DNA from: a virus
Reading direction: 5' to 3' (one strand)
DNA: 64,000 bases
IMG/VR virus record: IMGVR_UViG_3300018432_000014
Location: 1 to 64,000 of that record
In this document: piece by piece, positions 17,103-25,679 of the stretch
How the letters are laid out: each line of letters opens with the position of its first letter
How positions within the stretch are numbered: position 1 is the first letter of the stretch
Translations under genes and position numbers: made by a program
The notes under the pieces: model-generated
The model's input: only the letters and a program-made list of their open reading frames with translations
The model's database searches: none
Told to the model about the DNA's origin: nothing

Positions 17103-17245
17103 CCAGCTATCAAATCAGCTTTATTCCGATGTCTTGGGCGATCGGCGTGTGGCGCAGACAGCACAAGACGACGCTCGCGATCGGACCGTTGCGCTTCTCG
17201 GTGTCGCGTGGCTTGCGCGGCTGGAAAGAGCCGGGTGGTCGATGA
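17099..17245 (+). CDS. Very small hypothetical protein
   Basis: 48 residues from GTG 17099, which overlaps the preceding stop. Sequence MTSYQISFIPMSWAIGVWR with aromatic residues. Coding is supported mainly by overlap coupling on both sides. Confidence 0.4.
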   Translation: MTSYQISFIPMSWAIGVWRRQHKTTLAIGPLRFSVSRGLRGWKEPGGR

Positions 17246-17436
17246 CGCAAGACGACATCGCGAAGCAACTCGCTCTCGAGAAGAAGGCTCTCGCGTTGCT
17301 CATTCAAGCGGTCGACACCGCGCTCGGGCACGTCAACAAAAAGCATCCGAGCGTGATGGCAGCGCCCGACGTGATGAAGCTTCGAATCTACCTAGCAGCA
17401 CTCAAGCTCAGACATCCACCGGAGCCGAAGACATGA
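17242..17436 (+). CDS. Small helical hypothetical protein
   Basis: 64 residues (MTQDDIAKQLALEKKALALL...). The opening TQDDIAKQLALEKKAL could be one helix-turn-helix half, but there is no clear second helix. ATGA overlaps at both ends. Confidence 0.5.
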   Translation: MTQDDIAKQLALEKKALALLIQAVDTALGHVNKKHPSVMAAPDVMKLRIYLAALKLRHPPEPKT

Positions 17437-17810
17437 GCCACGATCCAGACGGCGAGTATCGAGACGATGTGCCCGGGCGCACCCCGGCAGAGCAACAGCT
17501 CGCGATCAGCCGAGCGCAACTCGATCTGCAACAGACGCTTGCTCGGGCGTTGATCAAGTGGCTGGAAGACTCGGCGCGAGAGGTGGCGACGAACCGCGCA
17601 GAGGTGCAAGCCGAGACTGAGATGCTCAAGGCTCAACAGCCAGATCCGTGGGTCGAGGAATACCGAGAGCTGTTCCGCGAGACGACTCGCAACGATCGTC
17701 GACAAGCGCTGGCGCTCGAGAGCATCGCGGTAGCGCTTCATTCGCTCGAGACTATCGTCGTCGAGTCGATCAAGGCAGACACGGCGAGGCAAGCCGAGGC
17801 GAGTAGTTGA
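17433..17810 (+). CDS. Helical hypothetical protein
   Basis: 125 residues starting MSHDPDGEYRDDVPG, then long helices rich in Ala/Arg/Glu. ATGA overlap with the gene before. Its stop (TGA 17808-17810) abuts the palindrome at 17810-17829. Confidence 0.6.
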   Translation: MSHDPDGEYRDDVPGRTPAEQQLAISRAQLDLQQTLARALIKWLEDSAREVATNRAEVQAETEMLKAQQPDPWVEEYRELFRETTRNDRRQALALESIAVALHSLETIVVESIKADTARQAEASS

Positions 17811-17829
17811 TGTGGCCCCGGGGCCACAC
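17810..17829. repeat. 20-bp palindrome copy 3
   Basis: ATGTGGCCCC/GGGGCCACAC. Just after the stop at 17810 and before ATG 17842. Confidence 0.85.
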
Positions 17830-17841
17830 GGGGCGATCCGA

Positions 17842-18216
17842 ATGACGGACAACGATGCCGAGCGCAAGCACTGCGAAGAAGCGATCTTCGCGTGCGGTGG
17901 CTACTACGTCGATCCGAATGGCGGCGCAGATACGGTCGATGCCGAGGATGCGATCGAGTGCCTGATCCGAGAGCGCGCGGCGGCGCTCGCTGCAGGCTTG
18001 GACCGTCGTGCTGCGAAGGTCGCGTGCGTAACGCTGGCCTCTCATCGACGGGTGCAGAAACAGCTTCGCGAGCTGCATCGCAGACACGAAGCGTTGTTCG
18101 CTGCAGCTGATCGAGTCGATCAGGCTTGGTATGAGGGGACGGACAACTCGACTCGGATTGCTATCGAATCGATGCGGCGGACGATGGATGCCGAGAAGAG
18201 AGAGCCGAGCGAATGA
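17842..18216 (+). CDS. Hypothetical protein
   Basis: 124 residues from ATG 17842 (MTDNDAERKHCEEAIF). A GTG at 17812 inside the palindrome would add MAPGPHGAIR, but the ATG begins with better-looking protein sequence. Helical, with FACGGYYVDPNGGADTVDAE near the N-terminus. No family. Confidence 0.6.
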   Translation: MTDNDAERKHCEEAIFACGGYYVDPNGGADTVDAEDAIECLIRERAAALAAGLDRRAAKVACVTLASHRRVQKQLRELHRRHEALFAAADRVDQAWYEGTDNSTRIAIESMRRTMDAEKREPSE

Positions 18217-18539
18217 CAGATCACGTCTACATGGTCCCGATCCCGAAACAACCGACGACGCCGATCTTCATGCTCGTGCTGGAGCCTGACGCGCGAGTGC
18301 TTGGCGTCGTGGCGTCGGCGTGGCACGGATGCTTTTGCTTTGTTGTGCAAGCCGAGTGCGGTGCGCCAAAGACGAGTCATCGGCGCTTCTACTTCGCGTT
18401 CGATCAGACGCTCGTCGTGAACGGGGCGAGGTACCTCGGCACGATGGCTGAAGCCGAGGTCGATCGCGATGTCATGAGCGACGGGCTCGTTCGAGACCGA
18501 CGTCGCGACTTGCACGTGTTCGAGGAGCCGCGCAAGTGA
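18213..18539 (+). CDS. Hypothetical protein
   Basis: 108 residues, ATGA-coupled. A beta-rich pattern in the first half (FMLVLEPDARVLGVVASAW, then CFCFVVQAECG). No family recognised. Confidence 0.6.
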   Translation: MTDHVYMVPIPKQPTTPIFMLVLEPDARVLGVVASAWHGCFCFVVQAECGAPKTSHRRFYFAFDQTLVVNGARYLGTMAEAEVDRDVMSDGLVRDRRRDLHVFEEPRK

Positions 18540-18781
18540 CCAAAGAGCAACAGCACTGCTTACTCGTCGCGATCGAATGGCTCGATCAGGCGTGGCTCAA
18601 AGACCAAATCGGCGGGTCGCTTGCCGAGCTGATCCACAGAGAGCGTTCTGCCGCTCGAGTGAGCGTCGTACAGAGCCTGCAGCCGGTGCTCGACTTCAGA
18701 ACGATCCTCTTGCAGGGTCGACGCTACGTGGCCGTGTCCGACCTGCGAGAGGCCTTGCAGACGGGCTCTCGGGAGGGCTAA
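18536..18781 (+). CDS. Small hypothetical protein
   Basis: 81 residues from GTG 18536, overlapping the previous stop. Helical with LVAIEWLDQAWLKDQIGG. Between its stop and the next gene there is a 17-codon frame (18791-18844) without other support. Confidence 0.55.
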   Translation: MTKEQQHCLLVAIEWLDQAWLKDQIGGSLAELIHRERSAARVSVVQSLQPVLDFRTILLQGRRYVAVSDLREALQTGSREG

Positions 18782-18859
18782 ACCGCGATCATGACGACAC
18801 TGCCCAAGCACACGGCTCGCGTGCATGCCGATCACACCGAGTGAAATCGAGAGGCGACC

Positions 18860-19114
18860 ATGCGAACGATTCGACTCGAGTATGAAGCGCTACTCAATGC
18901 CGTGATCGACGAGCTGCAGCTCGATCCGAGCGACCCGCGATTCGCGGCGGCGCGAGACAAGCTTCGAGCGCTGGTAGCGATCGGCCTCGAGAGACAACAA
19001 GGCTACGAGCATCTCTGCAGAGCCGCTCGAGGGCGAGTCGATGGCGGGCTTGTCGTTGCCAAAGTCGATCCCGAGCAGATCGGGATCGAGTCGATTGTCC
19101 CCGAACGGATTTGA
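18860..19114 (+). CDS. Small hypothetical protein
   Basis: 84 residues with a GAGAGGCGACC ribosome site. It is helical (LLNAVIDELQLDPSDPRFA), then ends in a strand-like VDGGLVVAKVDPEQIG. No family. Confidence 0.6.
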   Translation: MRTIRLEYEALLNAVIDELQLDPSDPRFAAARDKLRALVAIGLERQQGYEHLCRAARGRVDGGLVVAKVDPEQIGIESIVPERI

Positions 19115-19143
19115 CCGAGTCACCCCAACCGAGAGGAACACCC

Positions 19144-19278
19144 ATGACCGAGAGCACGAAGACGACCGAGAGCGAGACGCACAAAGACCCGGTACCCGAG
19201 AAGACGACCGAGAAGACGACCGAGAAGACGGAACCGGCAGAGCACACGACCGAGAAGACGACCGAGACCAAACGCTAG
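19144..19278 (+). CDS. Thr/Glu/Lys repeat micro-protein
   Basis: A 44-residue open frame preceded by GAGAGGAAC. Its composition is almost entirely Thr, Glu and Lys, with TTEKTTEKT-type repeats. The DNA repeats GAGAAGACGACC. It would be disordered and highly charged; no function can be inferred. It is included because of the good ribosome site and its fit in the gene series. Confidence 0.4.
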   Translation: MTESTKTTESETHKDPVPEKTTEKTTEKTEPAEHTTEKTTETKR

Positions 19279-19340
19279 CGCGATGCAGGTTCGGCACACG
19301 GCTCACCTCGTGTGCCGAACCGCTCGACTCGAGAGACAGC

Positions 19341-19523
19341 ATGCCCAAGCAACAGCCGAAGTACCGACAGGGATCGACGCTCGTCGACATCCCGTTTCGA
19401 CTCGAGTCAGAGGGCCAGTGGTGGGATCGCTTCTACCGCTTGCAGCTTCGCGGCGTGTCGGTCGCGACGATGGTGTGCCGAGGCATCGAGGCGATCGAAT
19501 CCGAACCGGATGGAGACACATGA
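19341..19523 (+). CDS. Small hypothetical protein
   Basis: 60 residues (MPKQQPKYRQGSTLVDIPF...). It resembles a ribbon-helix-helix-like start (TLVDIPFRLESEGQW) but is too short to classify. ATGA overlap with the next gene. Confidence 0.5.
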   Translation: MPKQQPKYRQGSTLVDIPFRLESEGQWWDRFYRLQLRGVSVATMVCRGIEAIESEPDGDT

Positions 19524-19708
19524 CAGGCTTCCCCGAGGTCCATCGCTGCGACTGCTACGACACGTTCGGTGAGCCCAAGCCCGGCTGCATCTTTCATCGC
19601 ACGGGCACGACACCGAGCCCCGCTTGCCTCGAGCGATGGGAGCGCTACAGCAACGCTCAGGCCCTCGAGCCCGAGTGCAACCCGTCGGTGTGTCTCGGAG
19701 AGGATTGA
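19520..19708 (+). CDS. Small Cys/His hypothetical protein
   Basis: 62 residues. HRCDCYDTFGEPKPGCIFH near the N-terminus contains three Cys and two His and may bind zinc. Function unknown. Confidence 0.5.
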   Translation: MTGFPEVHRCDCYDTFGEPKPGCIFHRTGTTPSPACLERWERYSNAQALEPECNPSVCLGED

Positions 19709-19711
19709 CCC

Positions 19712-19906
19712 ATGAAAGCTTTCATTCGACCTGCCAACGATCGCTCTCTATTGGTCAAAGCAACCGAGGTCACGAGCCTCGAGATGCTCGTCGGTGTGTT
19801 GCGCGGCAAGCGAGCGCGCATCTCGGCCGAATGCGTCGAGTTCGAATACACGCTCTTGATCGAGGTCGACGACGACGCGTCCTTCGCAACGCTCGAGTCA
19901 GCGTGA
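19712..19906 (+). CDS. Small hypothetical protein
   Basis: 64 residues (MKAFIRPANDRSLLVKATEV...), alternating strands and helices, ending at the stop that overlaps the stop of the convergent minus-strand gene (TGATCA). Confidence 0.55.
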   Translation: MKAFIRPANDRSLLVKATEVTSLEMLVGVLRGKRARISAECVEFEYTLLIEVDDDASFATLESA

Positions 19907-21079
19907 TCACGACTCGCTCGGGACCTTTCGTAATGCAGCTTGCAACTCGGCCTGCAGCTCGACCGAGCGAGCCAGTAGATAGGCATTCTCTTTCTCAGCG
20001 GCCCGCGTGTGCACGCGCAAGCTCTCGAGCGCTGCAGTCAACGACTCGACCGTAGGCGCAGACGGCGCAGCATCGGCCGAGGCTGCAGAGGCCATGTCGC
20101 TTGGCTCGGCTGCCGAGCATGCCGGGCAGATGTGCACGGGGAGGGTTGCACCGTTGGCCAACCAGCATGTGGCAACGACACGCTCGCAGGCCCGGCACCG
20201 GGCCTCGTGCTGCGTGACCTCGAGAGGCATGTCCCCGAGCTTGCGCGCGCGAGCCTCGTCGATCGGGATGACATCGGCGATGTCGGCTCGCTTCGAGATC
20301 AGCGGGTAGAGATGCTCACGAACGAATGCAGCGTTGCGCCGACGAGCCTCGCCGATCGGCACGACCTCCGGATCGTCAGGCCGGCGCGCTTGCGGGATCA
20401 GACCCACGCTAGGCTCTGTGACCGTCTCGAGCATCGACTTGAGCAAAGCGATCTCGTCGATCGTGATCACAGCATGGCGACCATCGAGCATGTACCGCTC
20501 GTGCAGCGTGTCGGCGAGATGCCTGGCCACCTGCAGCACCAACCGCGTTTGCGGGTCGAGACCCTGATGCTCGACCATCTGCAATGCAGCATCGCGCTCG
20601 ACTACGCACCGATCGTACCGAGCCAGTAGCATGGCCTTACCGGCAGCCAACTCGCGACGGCGTTCGAGCAACTGCACGACCGCATCGACAAGCACAACGA
20701 CGCATCGGGTCTCGGGCATCGGCAGAGCCGTGAGCAAGGCGCTGGCAACAGGGAAGTCATTGAACGCACGCAATCGATCGAACGTCGCAGTCCATGCAGG
20801 GGCCGGGCTCAGAGGCAACTCACTGAAGGCAGAGAGAGCCGAGGTAAAGCGGTCGAGAGAAGCGAACACGGCCCGATGAAATGCCTCGGGCGTGGTCGAT
20901 GGATGAGAGAGGGCCTCGACGAGGCTCGTCTTTAGAAAGCTATGCGCAGAACGAGCGCGAGCGAGTGTGGCCGCAGAGAGGACCGAGCCGCTCGACTGCT
21001 CGTACTCCAAGAGGCGCTCATCGGCCAGATCGAGCAAGACGTGCACGCCGTCGAGAGGGGACGCAGGAGAGGTGTTCAT
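19907..21079 (-). CDS. Large minus-strand hypothetical protein with zinc ribbon
   Basis: 390 residues from the ATG at 21079. The N-terminal 300 residues are helical with no recognised motif. A zinc-binding region follows (CRACERVVATCW, then CPAC, about 307-332), then a coiled-coil tail. It converges with the plus-strand gene set, and the two stops overlap. The start sits in CCCGGATGAAC, a context shared with the gene at 25102. Its isolation on the minus strand suggests separate regulation. Confidence 0.65.
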   Translation of the reverse strand: MNTSPASPLDGVHVLLDLADERLLEYEQSSGSVLSAATLARARSAHSFLKTSLVEALSHPSTTPEAFHRAVFASLDRFTSALSAFSELPLSPAPAWTATFDRLRAFNDFPVASALLTALPMPETRCVVVLVDAVVQLLERRRELAAGKAMLLARYDRCVVERDAALQMVEHQGLDPQTRLVLQVARHLADTLHERYMLDGRHAVITIDEIALLKSMLETVTEPSVGLIPQARRPDDPEVVPIGEARRRNAAFVREHLYPLISKRADIADVIPIDEARARKLGDMPLEVTQHEARCRACERVVATCWLANGATLPVHICPACSAAEPSDMASAASADAAPSAPTVESLTAALESLRVHTRAAEKENAYLLARSVELQAELQAALRKVPSES

Positions 21080-21243
21080 CCGGGCCACGTAGCGCACGAG
21101 GGCCGATTGCTCAAGTGACCTGCAAGGGGGATCGCGAGAGCCGACACAAGGGCCAGCAAGCGATCGAGAACGACCTTCAACAGATCGCCCGATGCCCTCA
21201 AGCGGCCTCAACAGATCCAGAATTGTAGCCGCACCCCGGTGAG

Positions 21244-22263
21244 ATGAGCGAGCCTCTAGGAATGCCGATCGCAGCAATCAGTCCTGAGAGGTGGGAAGCC
21301 ATCTGCGAGATCTACCAGCACCACGCCGGGCCGAGCTTGCACGCCGCTCGCGACTTGGGTTGGCCCGCGGCGAGAACGCGACGAGTCTGGAATCGAGGCT
21401 ATCCGTCGCAAGGCTTGCCCCCGGTCAAGACGGTGGTCGCGTCGACGGCCGAGAAGGTCGCTGCGATCCGAGCGGGTCGAGCTGAGATCGAAGCGAGAGA
21501 GCGGGCGCAGAGCGAGGCGATGACTCGACCGAGCGATGCAGACGAGGCGGTCGAGCGCGCGGGGCACAACGTCGAGGTCGTGCAACCGGCAGAGCAACGT
21601 CGCATCGAGATGATGTTGCGACGAGAGAGCGACAGAGAGAAAGCCAGACAGGATGCGATCAAGAGTCGGTCTGAAGAAGCGGCCCTTGTCTCGCATGCCA
21701 GGCGCAACTCGCTCGCACTCAACGTCGTCACGGCTCAGATACTGCGCGGCGCGCAAGCGCTCGCAGGTCGGATACAACTGCAGCTCGAGAGAGAAGCGAC
21801 GTCCGACAAGCCACTCACGATCGCAGAGCAGCTCGCACTCGTGCGACAGGCTGCAGCGATCGCTCGCTTCAACAGCGAGGCCGCAATGATGGCGGTCAAG
21901 ACCGAGCGCATGGTGCTCGGCACGAGTGAGCAAGCCGAGTCGAGCGAGCCGAATGGCTCGCTCGAAGAAGCCGCGCAATGGATCGAGTCGTCGGTCAAGG
22001 CAGTGCAACGCGCCAGACAGCGAGGCATGCTCGTGATCGTCGCGGGCGAGCAGACGCCGACGGTCGCGCACGGGCGTGTGGCCCCGGGGCCACAACCATC
22101 CCAGCTACCCGAGGATGCGACCGAGCCCGACGACGATGATGATGATGAGAGCGAGGGCGAGCGGGCCGAGCTGCCGACCGCGAAGGAACAAGCCAAGCTC
22201 GGCGGGCCGAGCGACGAAGTGCTTCGAGCCAGAGTGCGAAAGCTCACGATGAGAAGCGTCTGA
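21244..22263 (+). CDS. Candidate small terminase subunit / HTH protein
   Basis: 339 residues. The N-terminal 60 residues look like an HTH (AICEIYQHHAGPSLHAARDL, then PAARTRRVWNRGYPSQG). A long helical middle follows, then an acidic run of Asp. This architecture and its position two genes upstream of the large terminase fit a DNA-recognising small terminase, but no signature proves it. A copy of the 20-bp palindrome lies inside the gene and encodes RVAPGPQ. Confidence 0.45.
   Translation: MSEPLGMPIAAISPERWEAICEIYQHHAGPSLHAARDLGWPAARTRRVWNRGYPSQGLPPVKTVVASTAEKVAAIRAGRAEIEARERAQSEAMTRPSDADEAVERAGHNVEVVQPAEQRRIEMMLRRESDREKARQDAIKSRSEEAALVSHARRNSLALNVVTAQILRGAQALAGRIQLQLEREATSDKPLTIAEQLALVRQAAAIARFNSEAAMMAVKTERMVLGTSEQAESSEPNGSLEEAAQWIESSVKAVQRARQRGMLVIVAGEQTPTVAHGRVAPGPQPSQLPEDATEPDDDDDDESEGERAELPTAKEQAKLGGPSDEVLRARVRKLTMRSV
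22076..22095. repeat. 20-bp palindrome copy 4 (inside a gene)
   Basis: GTGTGGCCCC/GGGGCCACAA inside the candidate small terminase gene, encoding VAPGP in frame. Confidence 0.85.
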
Positions 22264-22288
22264 GTAACATGCACCCTCCGGTGTGTGT

Positions 22289-22294
22289 TATACT
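22289..22294 (+). promoter_or_regulatory. -10 box of a predicted leaderless promoter for the resolvase
   Basis: TATACT is followed after 5 nt by the ATG of the resolvase. That spacing matches the leaderless arrangement at the repeated promoters elsewhere in the window. No clear -35 was seen. Confidence 0.5.
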
Positions 22295-22299
22295 TGAGC

Positions 22300-22992
22300 A
22301 TGATACGTCGACGAAGTCGCAAGACGGGCGGCAGCTCAAGAGTCGCCATCGCATACCTACGAGTCTCGACCTCGGATCAACGCGTCGAGCAACAGCGTGA
22401 CGCGATCGAGCGTTGGGCTGCGGCGTCGGGCGTCACGGTGGTCGCGTGGTGCGAGGACATCGGCGTGTCGGGTGCAGCACCCATCGACGAGCGACCGGGC
22501 TTGCTCGAGGCGCTCGCAGCCTTGCGTGAGCACAAGGCAGGTGTGCTCGTCGCGGCGAAGCGAGACCGACTCGCTCGAGACGTAGCGACCGCGGCGGCGA
22601 TCGAACGGTTGACCATTGAGGCCGGCGCTCGAGTCGTGACGAGTGACGGCCTCGACTCGAGCGACACGCCAGAGGGCGCGTTGATCCGGGCGATCATCGA
22701 CGCGATGAGCCAATACGAGCGAGCGCTGATCCGAGCGCGCACGAAAGCCGCGCTGCGAGCGAAAGCCGCTCGAGGGGAACTATGCGGCGAGGCGCCTTTC
22801 GGTTTTCGCGCTCGAGAGGGCAAGCTCGTCGAGGATCCGGCCGAGCAACGAGCGCTGCGCAGCATGCGGGAACACCGAGCGGCGGGAATGACGCAACACG
22901 CGATCGTCGCCAAGCTCACGGCCGAAGGACACAAGCCGCGCGGCGCGCGATGGCATGCGACCACGATCGGGCGACTCGTCAGAGACATCTGA
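22300..22992 (+). CDS. Serine recombinase (resolvase/invertase family)
   Basis: 230 residues from ATG 22300. The catalytic serine lies in AYLRVSTSDQ (about residue 21), with conserved AAKRDRLAR (about 85) and SQYERALIRARTKAALRA later. A C-terminal HTH follows (GMTQHAIVAKLTAEGHKPRG). It is a small, single-domain-plus-HTH enzyme, not a large integrase, and could resolve multimers or invert DNA. It sits directly upstream of the large terminase, an unusual location. The upstream GTG at 22285 is less likely. Confidence 0.88.
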   Translation: MIRRRSRKTGGSSRVAIAYLRVSTSDQRVEQQRDAIERWAAASGVTVVAWCEDIGVSGAAPIDERPGLLEALAALREHKAGVLVAAKRDRLARDVATAAAIERLTIEAGARVVTSDGLDSSDTPEGALIRAIIDAMSQYERALIRARTKAALRAKAARGELCGEAPFGFRAREGKLVEDPAEQRALRSMREHRAAGMTQHAIVAKLTAEGHKPRGARWHATTIGRLVRDI

Positions 22993-23005
22993 TAACGTCG
23001 ACGTC

Positions 23006-25075
23006 GTGACTGATGACGCACACACCCATACGCGCGCGCGCATAGAAGGCACCCCTTCGAAAAGAGGCCGGCCTCGCATACGGGTGAAACGGGCGCCAGA
23101 GCACACCCCTGCGAGCCCGGCGACAAGCCCCGTCGAACGGCGCCCCTTAGACACCCCGGTGCCGACCCTAGGCGTCGACGACAGGGCCGGCTTTGAAGGG
23201 CTGCTATCTCAGGGCACCCCTACGCTAGAGGGCGACAGCGAGGCGCAGAGGAGCCCTGATGCAGAGGGCGCTCACGACGAGCACGGCGCTCAAGGGCAGG
23301 GGCTCGGGCCTAGCGCACACGTCGGGGACACCGATGTGCGCAGAGCATCCGACATGGAGGGGGGCGGGGGTTTTTCTCCACTTTTCTCCCCCTCTGAAAT
23401 GCAGCCCTGCCAATCTCCTACGATCGATCAAAAAATCTCGGAATCGGCCGATCAAAAAATCTCGGAATCGATCGATCAAAAAATTCCAAAACTAGGGGTT
23501 GAGTCGGTTGAGTCGGTTGAGTCGGTTGAGCTGCAAACCTCGGTTGCGTCGGTTGCGCCGCACGACGAAGCCCCGCTCAGCGATCAAGAAGTCGCCATTT
23601 CGCTCAAGCAACGTGCGGCCGAGGCGCGTGCTCAACTGCACGAGCTGTGTCGGCAAGACATCAACGCGTTTGCCGAGTACGTGCTCAAAGACGACGAGAC
23701 CGGGCTGCCGCTAGAGCAGGCGGATTTCCATGTGCGCGCGCAGCACGCGCTGACCGAGCACCGGCAGATCGTCGTGATGTCGCATCCCGAATCGGGCAAG
23801 ACGACGAACATCGCGGTGGGTCGTGTGCTTTGGGAGCTGGGGCGCAATCCGAATCTGCGCGTGATGCTGCTTTACAACGCCGAAGACTCAGCGGCGAAGA
23901 CGCTCGGTGCGATCAAGCGCTACATCGAGACGAGCCGCGAGCTACACGCGGTATTCCCATTACTAAAACGCGGGTCGATCTGGAAAGACGATCAGATTTT
24001 CGTGCAGCGCTCCGCTTACGATCGGAACCCGTCGATCGTCGCGGTCGGATACAACTCGAGGCGCATCGGCGGTTCGCGTGTTGACCTACTGATCGTCGAC
24101 GACTTGCTCGATGCGATCGTGACGGCGACCGAGGCGCAGCGGCGCAAGCTTTCATCGTGGGTCAAGAACACGGTCTTTACCCGTCTGTCGGCGAATGCTC
24201 TCGTCGCGTTTCTGACGAATGCGTGGCACCCGCGTGATCTCGCGCATGAGCTGATCAAAGAGCGCGGTTGGTTTCTCATCTGCCGACCGATACGCAATCC
24301 AGACGGCACGATTTCGTGGTCGCGTTGGACCGAAAAGCGACTCAAGCAAAAGCGCAAAGACTTGGGTCCGCTCGAGTACGCTCGATCGTTCGAGTGCAAT
24401 CCGCGCGACGATGAGGCGCGCGTGTTTCGGCCCGAGCACATCGAGCAAGCGCTCAAAGCGGGTAAGGGGTACGGGTTTCTGTCGGGCATCGATGTGATGC
24501 CGCAAAACTGCCTGATCGTGACGGGCATCGATCTCGCGGCGGGCGACGACACGAAAACGAAGGGCGCGCGGACCGTCTTGTCGAGCGTGTTCTTTCATCC
24601 CAACCAGCAACGGCAGCTCGTGCGCATGCGCTCGGGTCGCTGGCGTGCCCGGCAGATCCTCGATCATGTCGCGGCGGTCGGGCAGCTGTTCCCGACCAAC
24701 CATTGGATCGTCGTCGAGAACAACGGTGTGCAGCGTTACATTTTGGATCTCGCGCACGAGAACGGTGTCGACGTCGGCGTGGCCCTCGTGCCATTCACGA
24801 CGGGCCGCAACAAGGCCGATCCCCGATTCGGGATCGCCTCACTCGCCGCCGAGTTCGAGGGCCGCCGATGGATCCTGCCGAGCGACTGCGATGCCGACGA
24901 TCAAGAGGAGGTCGAGGGCCTCGTCTCTCAGCTCATCGACTACGTGCCGGAGGCCCATACAGGGGATAGACTTATGGCTACGTGGTTCGCGCGCGAGATC
25001 GGCCGGCGCATCTTTGCCCGGTTTTTCGGCAGCGGGCGTTTTTACTCGGGCTCGTCTGTACGCGCTATCGGTTAG
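23006..25075 (+). CDS. Large terminase subunit with long N-terminal extension
   Basis: About 689 residues from GTG 23006. The first 200 residues are low-complexity, with a basic KRGRPRIRVKR patch and tandem repeats (8-residue DQKISES units and VES units). The motor begins near FAEYVLKDDE; Walker A is SHPESGKT (about 262-269) and Walker B is VDLLIVDDLLD (about 357). The nuclease part has TGIDLAAGDD (about 510), WIVVENNG and GDRLMATWFA. It packages DNA into proheads. It is 33 kb from the portal gene. The true start could lie further in, because the extension has no known function. Confidence 0.9.
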   Translation: MTDDAHTHTRARIEGTPSKRGRPRIRVKRAPEHTPASPATSPVERRPLDTPVPTLGVDDRAGFEGLLSQGTPTLEGDSEAQRSPDAEGAHDEHGAQGQGLGPSAHVGDTDVRRASDMEGGGGFSPLFSPSEMQPCQSPTIDQKISESADQKISESIDQKIPKLGVESVESVESVELQTSVASVAPHDEAPLSDQEVAISLKQRAAEARAQLHELCRQDINAFAEYVLKDDETGLPLEQADFHVRAQHALTEHRQIVVMSHPESGKTTNIAVGRVLWELGRNPNLRVMLLYNAEDSAAKTLGAIKRYIETSRELHAVFPLLKRGSIWKDDQIFVQRSAYDRNPSIVAVGYNSRRIGGSRVDLLIVDDLLDAIVTATEAQRRKLSSWVKNTVFTRLSANALVAFLTNAWHPRDLAHELIKERGWFLICRPIRNPDGTISWSRWTEKRLKQKRKDLGPLEYARSFECNPRDDEARVFRPEHIEQALKAGKGYGFLSGIDVMPQNCLIVTGIDLAAGDDTKTKGARTVLSSVFFHPNQQRQLVRMRSGRWRARQILDHVAAVGQLFPTNHWIVVENNGVQRYILDLAHENGVDVGVALVPFTTGRNKADPRFGIASLAAEFEGRRWILPSDCDADDQEEVEGLVSQLIDYVPEAHTGDRLMATWFAREIGRRIFARFFGSGRFYSGSSVRAIG
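23426..23487 (+). repeat. 24-bp tandem repeats inside the terminase gene
   Basis: Units begin at 23426, 23450 and 23474. Each opens with GATCAAAAAAT and encodes DQKISES-like octapeptides. They are locally AT-rich compared with the surrounding gene. Confidence 0.85.
23499..23530 (+). repeat. 9-bp tandem repeats inside the terminase gene
   Basis: GTTGAGTCG-type units repeat three to four times and encode VES repeats. A looser GTTGCGTCG pair follows downstream. Confidence 0.85.
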
Positions 25076-25101
25076 TGTTCCGGCCGTGGTATGTGTCCCG
25101 G

Positions 25102-25365
25102 ATGAACGCGCCGATCAAGCCCGTCGACACGAGTACACTCGAGGGGTACGTCGCGCAAGCCGCGAGCCTGATCGTCTCGCGCCGGGCAGAGACGGCCGAG
25201 GATTGGCGACTGCTCTTCATTTGGTTGCTCGGTTTCAGCTCGGGGCATGTGCTGCGATTGCGCGCGATGCTCAAGCAAGGCCGCTTGAATGATCCGGCTG
25301 CGATCGAGGCCGCGCTCGACGAGCTGCAGGTCGAGCTAGAGCAGATCCGAAAGGCGCATCTATGA
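25102..25365 (+). CDS. Small hypothetical protein
   Basis: 87 residues (MNAPIKPVDTSTLEG...), helical with WRLLFIWLLGFSSGHVLRLR, which could be a short membrane or hydrophobic helix. The start lies in GTGTCCCGGATG, which contains half of the dispersed GTCCCG element; a GTG at 25093 is also in frame. Confidence 0.6.
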   Translation: MNAPIKPVDTSTLEGYVAQAASLIVSRRAETAEDWRLLFIWLLGFSSGHVLRLRAMLKQGRLNDPAAIEAALDELQVELEQIRKAHL

Positions 25366-25679
25366 GCGCCAAACCTGAATCGACGGTCGAGGCGGACGGC
25401 GGCAAGCGCACGCTCTCGATCTTTTACAAAGAGCTGCCCGATGGTCACGACGTCACGGTCTACCGCATGGCGCTCGGGCGCGCGCGCATCTGTCTGGGTT
25501 GGGTCGACGACGAGGTCAACGTGCTCGATGCGTATTGCTACGACGATCCGGCGCTTGCCTGCGTGGCGGCCGAGCGTTGGTCGGGCGAGGGCGATCCGAT
25601 CGATGGCTGGACCCGACACATCAACTCGGGTCGCAGGCGAATCGATGGCGACCCGAACAAAGAGAGCGTGCGTTGGTGA
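25362..25679 (+). CDS. Hypothetical protein
   Basis: 105 residues, ATGA overlap with the gene before. Beta-rich centre (LSIFYKELPDGHDVTVYRM) and a short basic end. No family recognised. Confidence 0.6.
   Translation: MSAKPESTVEADGGKRTLSIFYKELPDGHDVTVYRMALGRARICLGWVDDEVNVLDAYCYDDPALACVAAERWSGEGDPIDGWTRHINSGRRRIDGDPNKESVRW

Noticed and set aside
19041-19340. A long frame of DRED/DDRE repeats upstream of 19341
   Set aside because: It is the third-frame shadow of the Thr-Glu-Lys micro-ORF; the ATG at 19341 marks the real protein.
22300-22992. Transposon resolvase marking a transposable element
   Set aside because: No inverted repeats or transposase gene were seen around it; it lies in line with the phage genes.
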